Shown here: positions 56,462 to 64,000 of the stretch, in pieces | Numbering within the stretch: position 1 is the first letter of the stretch | How the letters are laid out: each line of letters opens with the position of its first letter | Assembly (NCBI GenBank): GCA_947044405.1 | Contig: CAMRHE010000168.1 | Span: forward strand, 902,501 to 966,500 | Direction of reading: 5' to 3' | From: Leptodactylus fallax | Lineage: Eukaryota > Chordata > Amphibia > Anura > Leptodactylidae | DNA length: 64,000 bases | Notes under the pieces: model-generated | What the model was told of the DNA's origin: nothing | What the model saw: only the letters and a program-made list of their open reading frames with translations | Databases searched by the model: none | Made by a program: the position numbers and the translations under genes

Positions 56462-58064
56462 CAGTGGGGAAAAAAAGTATTTAGTCAGCCACCAATTGTA
56501 CAAGTTCTCCCACTTAAAAAGATGAGGCCGACCTGTAATTGACATCATAGGTAGACCTCAACTATGAGAGACAAAATGAGAAAACAAATCCAGAAAATCA
56601 CATTGTCTGATTTTTTAAGAATTTATTTGCAAATTATGGTGGAAAATAAGTATTTGGTCAATAACAAAAGTTCATCTCAATACTTTGTTATATATCCTTT
56701 GTTGGCAATGACAGAGGTCAAACGTTTTCTGTAAGTCTTCACAAGGTTGGCACACACTGTTGCTGGTATGTTGGCCCATTCCTCCATGCAGATCTCCTCT
56801 GGAGCAGTGATGTTTTGGGGCTGTCGCTGGGCAACACGGACTTTCAACTCCTTCCAAAGGTTTTCTATGGGGTTGAGATCTGGAGACTGGTTGGGCCACT
56901 CCAGGACCTTGAAATGCTTCTTACGAAGCCACTCCTTCGTTGCCCTGGCGGTGTGCTTGGGATCATTGTCATGCTGAAAGACCCAGCCACGTTTCATCTT
57001 CAATGCCCTTGCTGATGGAAGGAGGTTTGCACTCAAAATGTCACGAAACATGGCCCCATTCATTCTTTCATGTGCACGGATCAGTCGTCCTGGTCCCTTT
57101 GCAGAGAAACAGCCCCAAAGTATGATGTTGCCACCCCCATGCTTCACAGTAGGTATGGTGTTCTTTGGATGCAACTCAGCATTCACTCTCCTCCAAACAC
57201 GACGAGTTGTGTTTCTACCAAACAGTTCCACTTTGGTTTCAGCTGACCATATGACATTCTCCCAATACTCTTCTGGAACATCCAAATGCTCTCTAGCAAA
57301 CTTCAGACGGGCCCGGATATGTATTGGCTTAAGCAGGGGGACACGTCTGACACTGCAGGATCTGAGTCCCTGGCGGCGTAGTGTGTTACTGACGGTAGCC
57401 TTTGTTACGTTAGTCCCAGCTTTCTGCAGGTCATTCACTAGGTCCCCCCGTGTGGTTCTGGGATTTTTGCTCACCATTCTTGTGATCATTTTGACCCCAC
57501 GGGGTGAGATCTTGCGTGGAGCCCCTGATGGAGGGAGATTATCAGTGGTCTTGTATGTCTTCCATTTTCTAATTATTGCTCCCACAGTTGATTTCTTCAC
57601 ACCAAGCTGCTTGTCTATTGCAGATTCAGTCTTCCCAGCCTGGTGCAGGTCTACAATTTTGTTTCTGGTGTCCTTCCACAGCTCTTTGGTCTTCACCATA
57701 GTGGAGTTTGGAGTGTGACTGTTTGAGGTTGTGGACAGGTGTCTTTTATACTGATAACAATGTCAAACAGGAGCCATTACTACAGGTAATGAGTGGAGGA
57801 CAGAGGAGCCTCTTAAAGAAGAAGTTACAGGTCTGTAAGAGCCAGAAATCTTGCTTGTTTGTAGGTGACCAAATACTTATTTTCCACCATAATTTGCAAA
57901 TAAATTCTTAAAAAATCAGACAATGTGATTTTCTGGATTTGTTTTCTCATTTTGTCTCTCATAGTTGAGGTCTACCTATGATGTCAATTACAGGCCGGCC
58001 TCATCTTTTTAAGTGGGAGAACTTGCACAATTGGTGGCTGACTAAATACTTTTTTTCCCCACTG
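56462..58064 (-). mobile_element. Complete Tc1-like transposon, 1603 bp
   Basis: The inverted repeats are 199 bp (56462-56660 and 57866-58064) with very few differences. The ends CAGTGGGGAAAAAAAGTATT are flanked by TA on both sides (56460-56461, 58065-58066). One uninterrupted transposase gene lies on the minus strand. Structure and arm identity suggest the youngest Tc1 insertion here. Confidence 0.95.
56677..57699 (-). CDS. Tc1-like transposase, full length, active site altered
   Basis: It is 340 residues from [16 protein letters not shown] to GYITKY, the usual length, with no stop or shift. Residues about 1-110 form the paired helix-turn-helix DNA-binding domain with a GAPRKIS hook. The DDE domain follows: [13 protein letters not shown] at residue 153, [13 protein letters not shown], and [10 protein letters not shown], with 34 residues between the second Asp and the Glu. 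Relatives read WSDETK, but here codon 153 is GCT (Ala, + strand 57241-57243). Loss of this metal-binding Asp should abolish cleavage, while DNA binding could remain. It may be an old dead copy or, less likely, a retained binding protein. Confidence 0.92.
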   Translation of the reverse strand: MVKTKELWKDTRNKIVDLHQAGKTESAIDKQLGVKKSTVGAIIRKWKTYKTTDNLPPSGAPRKISPRGVKMITRMVSKNPRTTRGDLVNDLQKAGTNVTKATVSNTLRRQGLRSCSVRRVPLLKPIHIRARLKFAREHLDVPEEYWENVIWSAETKVELFGRNTTRRVWRRVNAELHPKNTIPTVKHGGGNIILWGCFSAKGPGRLIRAHERMNGAMFRDILSANLLPSARALKMKRGWVFQHDNDPKHTARATKEWLRKKHFKVLEWPNQSPDLNPIENLWKELKVRVAQRQPQNITAPEEICMEEWANIPATVCANLVKTYRKRLTSVIANKGYITKY

Positions 58065-58745
58065 TATGTCTGGGAGGAGAATAGAAGTCATGCTTCATAA
58101 GAGGCCATAAACTGGGAGCCATTTTACATCCAGGTATCTGGGACTTCACTTTATTCGGCCCCCATACTCTGTACAGGGAGAGGCAGAGTATTGTACATTA
58201 ACTGGAGTGGAGTATAGGCACCTCATCACCATCATACATTGGGCATCCCTCATCCCAAGCCTGGGAATAGCTATAAAACTACTACCCACATCGGGAAGCT
58301 GCATGAGTTGTGTGATATACTGTAAGTTCTCAGAGTAAAGTTTCACTTTGGTTCAGCTGCACCACTGCCTCCTGAGTTGTTCTCCTGCGCTTACCATCAA
58401 GGCCCTGCTGAACACCACCTCACGGCTCAGGATGAGAGAGGACCCATTTACAACTGGAAGCTCCCTGGGGGAACAACTACCACTACCATCAAATACCACG
58501 CAAGCCTCCCCTCGTCAGTGTCCGGTCTGGGAGGTATACTGGAGGAGTTTGGCTGAATGTACTCGGCCTACCCTGTGACATCACCACCATCACTACTACT
58601 CCCGTCTTCCAATTCCCTCCATTAGGTCGCGGCATACAACCTGTTTCCATTATATTTTTTCTCTCTGAGTGTCTGGAGGAAAATGTACGCCAGCACATAG
58701 CTGGTGTTTATTTTCCGCATCATGTACACCCAATTTCTGGCAAAA
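58065..58745. other. Unrecognised sequence
   Basis: No gene is recognised. Overlapping short frames on both strands lack domains. Confidence 0.4.
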
Positions 58746-59014
58746 ATGGCTCAGTGGTTAGCACTGCAGCCTTGCAGCGCTGGAGTCCTGGGTTTGAATC
58801 CTGCCAGGGACAACATCTGCAAGGAGTTTGTATGTTCTCCCCGTGTTTGCGTGGGTTTCCTCCGGGTACTCCGGTTTCCTCCCCACACTCCAAAGACATA
58901 CTGATAGGGAATGTAGATTGTGAGCCCTATATGGGACAGTGACTGTCAATGTCTGTAAAGCGCTGTGGAATATGATGGCGCTATATAAGTAACCATAATA
59001 AATAAATAAAATAA
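58746..59014 (+). mobile_element. V-SINE (tRNA-derived, L2-type tail)
   Basis: In order it has a tRNA-like head with an A-box region (TGGCTCAGTGGTTAGCACTG) and B-box (GGGTTTGAATCC, 58790-58801), the conserved V-domain ('gttctccccgtgtttgcg', 'ggtttcctccccacactcc'), then a 3' tail (GTAAAGCGCTGTGGAATATG, GCGCTATATAAG) and an AATA repeat. RNA polymerase III would start at the head. The tail resembles the L2 LINE at 11047, whose RT could have moved it. Confidence 0.9.
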
Positions 59015-60175
59015 AAATGATAACAATGACCAGAGCTGGCATCAGCACCTGGCAAACCTGTGCTCTTTGCTCCTATGCGGACACACTTGGCTGCTGGGTG
59101 CTGACTGCTTCATAAGGCTTAAGGGGGCATTGTACTGTATGGGGACATAAGGAGGACATTATACCATATTGGGACATTATATTGTATGGGGCATAAGGGG
59201 CTTTGTAGAGGAAAACTCTGCTGCTTCATGAGTTGCGCCTCAAAGAGGCCTGTGAAGGTCTGCAGATGGCGCAGCCCACCCTTGTCACGCCCCAAGTGCA
59301 CCGAAGAAGTTAAAGTCACACTTTTTTGTGCCCTTACTGTATGGGGGTCTGTAACATGGGCCCTTACTACGTGGAGGCTTGAAACAAGGGCCCTTACAGT
59401 AAGTGCCACTGTTTCAGGGACCCATACAGCTGATGCAATGGTAGCACAGTTGTTGCTTCCCCCTTGTACTAAAGGTATTCACCTTACTGATTTAGAACAA
59501 TGTTGGATGGGGGAGTTAAGAAACAGTTGCAGGAAATGTTATTTTTATATAAACAGCATATAAAAACCCAAACTCAAGTTTTCATATATAATTGTCTTAA
59601 AAAATACAATATATAACAAAAATACATCATTCAGTATATGGGCACTCACTCTTATCAGTGGGTTAGAGAGTCTTTTAGCCTGCAAGAGCATGTTGTTACT
59701 GTGAAATCCCCATTTACATAGAATACACAAGCTCACTGGAATTGAGAAAGTTTATATACTGTAAAACTTTTTGGTTGTAGCACTAATAACCAAGTTCCAA
59801 GCACCGCTCAGGTTTGAGCTCACCATGCATAGTGTCAAGTCTTGAAGGGAGTGTGTCATGAGAAAATGACTTATTGCTTAATGTTTTTTATGATAAATAT
59901 ATTTTTCAAGATGTTGTTGCTATTTTTTTTATTGTTCCTGTTATTTAAAAAAATGTAAAAATCCTGCAGTTCAAATGGCCACTAAGCCTATAATAATCTG
60001 TCAACAGTAGTGGACACAGACTGCTGGAAGCCCCTGTGCAACAATAGTTATGGGTCCCTTATTTTCCAATATCTCAGCATAGGGTACCCCTTTATGTCTC
60101 TCTAACAATCAGTAACCATTAGTTATGAACTTTAATCTAATGCAGTCTAGGCAGTAGAAAGCTGATGGTAAGGTT
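59015..60175. other. No gene; degenerate short repeats
   Basis: 59120-59205 repeats 'ggggacatta-tactgtat' loosely, and 59325-59420 repeats 'gggcccttac'. This resembles the interior arrays of hAT-type elements, but no termini were found. Confidence 0.4.
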
Positions 60176-60895
60176 CAGGGGCGTAAATCGCAAAGACTGG
60201 GCCCCATGGTAAACTTTTGACTTGGGCCCCACAGCATAGCGCCCCCTTTCCTGGCCTCCACACAGTATAACGCCCCATTTATGCACACTATAATGCCACA
60301 AAGTGGCCTCCAGACAGTATAATATCCCATAGTGGCCCCTCCACACAGTATAATGTCATATAGTGGATCCTCCACACAGTATAATGTTCCATAGTGGCCC
60401 CGCCACACAGTATCATGGCCCCTATGGTGTTCGTTGCAAATTTTACACCACCCACAAACTATTATTATACTTTTCAGACCCCAGAGTGTAGTGATCGGAG
60501 GCCCAGGTGAAAACACAAAAACCAATGGTACTCACCATTCCGGCATGACTCTTTACTGTTTTCAGCCCTGCAAACATCACAGATGTGGGTTACGTCGACG
60601 TCACTATGCGTCGCGATGCCAGCCTGACCCATGTGACTTCTGTGACGTCACTACAAAGGCAGAAGACAGCATGGAGTTGCATCAGAAAGACGAGTAACAC
60701 TGGTTTTTATGTTCGCTCACCACCCCTGGACCTCTGATCATTATACTCTGGGATCTGAAGAGACGCCAGAGTATAATAACAGTATTTGTTGGGGTTCGCC
60801 CAACAAATACTATTGCTGAAGGCCTGCAGCCTTACTTACTGATCCCTGTTCAAAAAGGCCCAGTAGCAGCCACTACGGCAGTACTTACTCCACTG
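60176..60895. mobile_element. hAT-type element, 720 bp
   Basis: The ends are CAGGGGCGTAA and, inverted, CAGTGGAGTAA. The flanks gtaaggtt (60168-60175) and gtaaggtc (60896-60903) match at 7 of 8. The interior has an array of about 30-bp units with 'ccacacagtataatg' (60251-60425) and an inverted module (60500-60760) like that in the hAT at 41954. Non-autonomous. Confidence 0.8.
60251..60425. repeat. Degenerate tandem array, about 30-bp unit
   Basis: About five units of the type 'cc-ccacacagtataatg-c-tagtgg', with substitutions and length changes. A similar array is at 26870-27000. Confidence 0.7.
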
Positions 60896-61033
60896 GTAAG
60901 GTCATACGGCCCAATGGTATGTCCGCCCTGTCTGTTACTTCCTGTTTCCTGAAAATGGTCTATGGCCCATAGACATACTCTCCTACCTTCCATTCTAAGC
61001 TTCTCCCCGCTGTTTATGATAAAATCGGTTTCT

Positions 61034-61462
61034 TCTGTTATGTAAATTAGGATCACGGAGTACCGGGGGCGTTCCTCCACCGCTCCTTGGCTGCTTATGT
61101 TCACTCCCCTCCTCCTCCTCTTCTCCGGAACTTCTGCCTTTCGCAGGCATCGGACTGCACATGTCCGGGCGGCCATTTTCCGGTGGTCTGCTACACCAGC
61201 GTACTGTGGAGCAGTACATAAGCATGTCCGGGCGGCCATTTTTGGGTGATCTTCTACACAGTACGCTCATGTAGCAGACCACCGGAAAATGGCCGTCCAG
61301 ACATGCGCAGTCTGATGCCTGCGAAAGGCAGAAGTTCCAGAGAAGAGGAGGAGGGGAGTGAACATATGCAGCTAAAGGACGGTGGAGCGTTATGACGTGG
61401 AGGGTGCTCGGAGCACAGGGGGAACGCCCCCGGTGCTCCGTGATCCTAATTTACATAACAGA
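61034..61462. repeat. Foldback element, about 430 bp
   Basis: The ends are TCTGTTATGTAAATTAGGAT and inverse. The left arm (61034-61208) and right arm (61257-61462) pair through GATCACGGAG, GGCGTTCC, GAACTTCTGCCTTTCGCAGGC and CGTACTGTG, and the right arm has about 30 extra bases. The loop (61209-61256) carries a second copy of ATGTCCGGGCGGCCATTTT from the left arm. Relatively CpG-rich and non-coding. The target duplication is not evident. Confidence 0.8.
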
Positions 61463-61464
61463 TA

Positions 61465-62575
61465 TTGAAATTATCAACTAGTCCCACAGAGATGTTTAGT
61501 AAAAAACACTATGGTAGATTGTTACAGAGGCTAAACATGAAAACCTCATTGAAAATGGGGAATTGAACCTTTTATGTCCCCCATATGTTCAAACTGAAAC
61601 ATTTCACAGTGTCCCCAAGAAACACAAGGAACTGCGTCCGCTTGAGGGACACCCCATTGTATCGGGTATAAATAGTCTAACTCAAAATGACAGTCTTTAT
61701 TTTGATCCGATTTTACGTCCATTTGTCTTAGACCTACTATAATATTTATAGACATAACAGACATTCTTCTCAAACTAGATGGCATCATCTGTGATCCTGA
61801 TACTCTGTTGGAAAGCCTGGATGTTAAGGCACTCTATACCTCTATTCCCCATTGTAAAGGGTGTGGAGGTGTGGAAACTTTCTTGCAAGTGAGAGGCACA
61901 CAAGAATTTTGTATTAAGGTTTATGTTTTTTCCTCTTTGACCAAAAATTCTTCCACCAGCTCAGGGGAGTCGTGATGGGTAGCCCATGTGCACCCACCTA
62001 CGCCAATCTCTATAATCTGAAGGATTGTCATTTAGCACCAAAGTAAAAACCCACATGGCTAGAGAATAATTGGCACACATAAGTGTGGGACCTGCAAGGC
62101 CCCTGTGCATACATTAACACCTGTAAGATCTTTCAGAGTCAATATACACAAAAAATATACGACATATACTCTTTTGCTAACTGTTGGACCAAAGGTGTTG
62201 TATATCCATGACATACAGATGTAGCAAACAATATGTAGGGAAGATAAGGGAATTTCGCAGGTTGATTCTTGACATTCTAGGGGACATAAAGTTCTGAGGA
62301 CACCCCGGAGGCACATCATATTGTTGAAGCCCATAATGGTAAAACATCTTATGTTAGTTTTCAGGTGATAGAGCTGGTCACCCCACCCCTGAGAGGGGAT
62401 AATTTTGATAAGATAGTTTTACAGAAAGAAACTAGATGTATATTTTGGTTGCAAACTATTAGACCCTATGGCCTCAATGACCAGTGGTCATCCATGCAGT
62501 GGTCCTTTCTTCATGTGTTTCTTTGCCTTTCCCAAGTCCCAGATGTCACCTTTCTCCCTCTTACATACTTTAGAT
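61465..62575 (+). pseudogene. Penelope-like element, RT and GIY-YIG remnants
   Basis: Remnant reading on the plus strand in several frames. RT blocks are FHSVPKKHKELRPLEG and HPIVSGINSL (61602-61680), DTLLESLDVKALYTSIPH (about 61801) and QLRGVVMGSPCAPTYANLY (about 61957), the order of Penelope-type RT. Linker and endonuclease traces follow: HKCGTCKA (about 62081), WTKGVVY, CSKQYVGKIREFRRLILD (about 62222), then VIELVTPPLRGDNFDKIV with ETRCIFWLQTIRPYGLND (62365-62490). Penelope proteins join RT and GIY-YIG in this order. Stops and shifts make it inactive. Confidence 0.8.
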
Positions 62576-64000
62576 AGTGATTTAGTCTTCATTTGAATGC
62601 ACAACTTAGATTTCTATCTTTCACATGAGGTATGTAGCAGAGTAATAGATATATAAGTGTGCATGGGTCAGCAATACATTAAATATGTTATGCCTTTTTT
62701 GAATATACAACTAAGAGGTTCAGCCCTCTCTCGAATATACAACTAAGAGTTTTATTTTTCACTTGGGGTATGTAGTATAGTAATTGACATATCAGTTTGC
62801 ATTGGCCAGAAAAACCTTGAAATTTTAGGTGATTCCCGTCTTATTTTTTATTAAGGATATTCACCACTATAATAGGCTAGTGGATGCAAACATCTAATAC
62901 TGGATCATTACTTTTGTTTTAACATTCATGTAATTCTATTCTACATCTTATATGGTATTTTTACACTCCTGACAGTCCTGGGTGATTTAATATCGTTTTC
63001 CGGCCTATGACTACCTTATATTATTGTCAGCGTCATAGCTGTCAAAATATGTGTTTTATATACACAATGCATGTCTTATTATGTCATACCCTACACCGAA
63101 ATGTTTCCACCTGAGGTAGTTATACTAATCTCCTTTGTTAGTAAATCTATTCTGCCACCCTGTATGAAGTGACTGTATGTTCGTAATCTCTCTGCATAAA
63201 TATGAAGCTGCTTATGGGTCTCCTTAGTTACAGGGATGCTAGTACATCCCAATCACGCCCCTCCAGAGCGGACAACAAAGGGATTAGTTGGTTCTCGGTG
63301 GGTGTGACAGAAATACTCTAGATGCCAATTGGACAGCTCATCCGCCTCTCAGGGGTTGGGGTGTTACGAAAGGCTCTTTAACAAGCAGCTGATTGCCAGC
63401 TGCTTACGCCCGCCATCAGTACCGATACAGACCCACTATCACATAACAGAGATACTGGACAGTGCCTCTACATGGATGGTGTCTGCAAATTGTGACCTCT
63501 AATTATTATTCCCCTGATGATATACCATAACTTGAAAAATGTTAGAAAGAGGGAATAGAACGTGGGGGATGAGCTAGTATTAGTTTAACCAATGTATCGG
63601 TGCAGTGTGAAAGTGTTGATGCAGTATATTCAGGGGGTGCTAATCTTGCCATACAAGGTGTTGTTAGGACCTTTATAGATACTATCTGGTAGCAGCAAGG
63701 CTATAAATACAATGATATATGCTCCCTCCTGTGGTTGCCTCTCGCACAACAATCAGGCTGTTCTCTTGGAGTTGTGACGCTCCGTATTTTATTTCAATAA
63801 TTCATATATTTTATTGTGGTATTGTATTAAAGGTTAAGTTTTAATCGTTCTATTTAAACTAACCATAGCACAATGCAGTGCTATGTGCATACACACACCA
63901 TCACACCGATGCTGTATAATTCGATTCCAGCACTAAAGAATTCTTACTTATACATAAATTATGTAAACGTGTATGTGAATGAGGTATTTGCAGCACCAAG
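62576..64000. other. Probable Penelope 3' region and unassigned flank
   Basis: No frame is recognised. The first ~1.1 kb may be the 3' untranslated part of the Penelope element. The phrase ATACAACTAAGAG occurs twice (62704, 62738). 'gatgatataccataacttg' near 63518 resembles Penelope tails, but the end was not located. Confidence 0.35.

Noticed and set aside
57038..57718. 226-codon plus-strand open frame
   Set aside because: It is antisense to the full-length Tc1 transposase at 56677-57699 and has no domain of its own.
58746..58830. Possible tRNA gene
   Set aside because: The A and B boxes are followed by a V-domain and LINE tail, so it is a SINE head and not a functional tRNA.

Overview
The window looks like repeat-rich, mostly intergenic or intronic vertebrate DNA, most likely from an anuran amphibian (inference; a bony fish is less likely). 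The grounds are AT-rich sequence, low CpG, long microsatellites, several Tc1-like DNA transposon families, hAT and TTAA-flanked non-autonomous elements, an L2-clade LINE with a 2A-like motif, a tRNA-derived V-SINE, Penelope-like retroelement relics and foldback MITEs. I found no host protein-coding gene I can name. The best coding sequences are all transposases or reverse transcriptases. Weak host signals are one possible terminal exon with a membrane segment (21059-21191), a CpG-rich patch (53820-54300) and a small CCAAT/E2F/TATA-like cluster (34087-34130).

Layout. 1-592: 3' end of a Tc1-like element with a two-repeat (IR/DR) right end. 593-6869: mostly unrecognised sequence. 6870-9891: a cluster of MITEs. 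11047-15228: a decayed L2 LINE with a repeated 5' segment, a 2A-like motif, an APE endonuclease, RT and a classic L2 tail. 17540-19165: a complete Tc1-like element with long inverted repeats. 19245-20450: MITE, SINE fragment and an antisense Penelope RT fragment. 24468-26326: a Tc1 deletion relic and a large foldback. 27499-30725: two Tc1 elements separated by an AT/AC microsatellite. 32041-36571: a Tc1 relic, MITEs, a nested pair of TTAA-type elements and a hAT relative carrying strong hairpins. 39255-43376: TTAA-type repeats and a hAT element with target duplication. 47467-48767: a TTAA element and a hAT with a perfect 8-bp duplication. 49640-51890: a decayed L1 interrupted by a MITE. 51991-52730: two MITEs. 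54810-58064: a TTAA MITE and a Tc1 element whose transposase frame is unbroken but lacks a catalytic residue. 58746-59014: a V-SINE. 60176-63840: a hAT, a foldback and a Penelope relic with RT and GIY-YIG remnants.

None of these elements looks able to move itself. Each transposase has a different lesion: D-to-A in the first catalytic position at 56462, D-to-N in the second at 17540, loss of the second D and the E at 29997, and two C-terminal frameshifts with an intact triad at 27499. The LINE RT has YAND in place of YADD. The V-SINE shares its 3' tail with the L2 LINE, which fits L2-driven mobilisation of the SINE. I did not find a convincing undescribed system. The most unusual items are the full-length but catalytically dead transposase, the Tc1 inverted repeats that contain transposase coding sequence, the related hAT interiors, and the large foldbacks.
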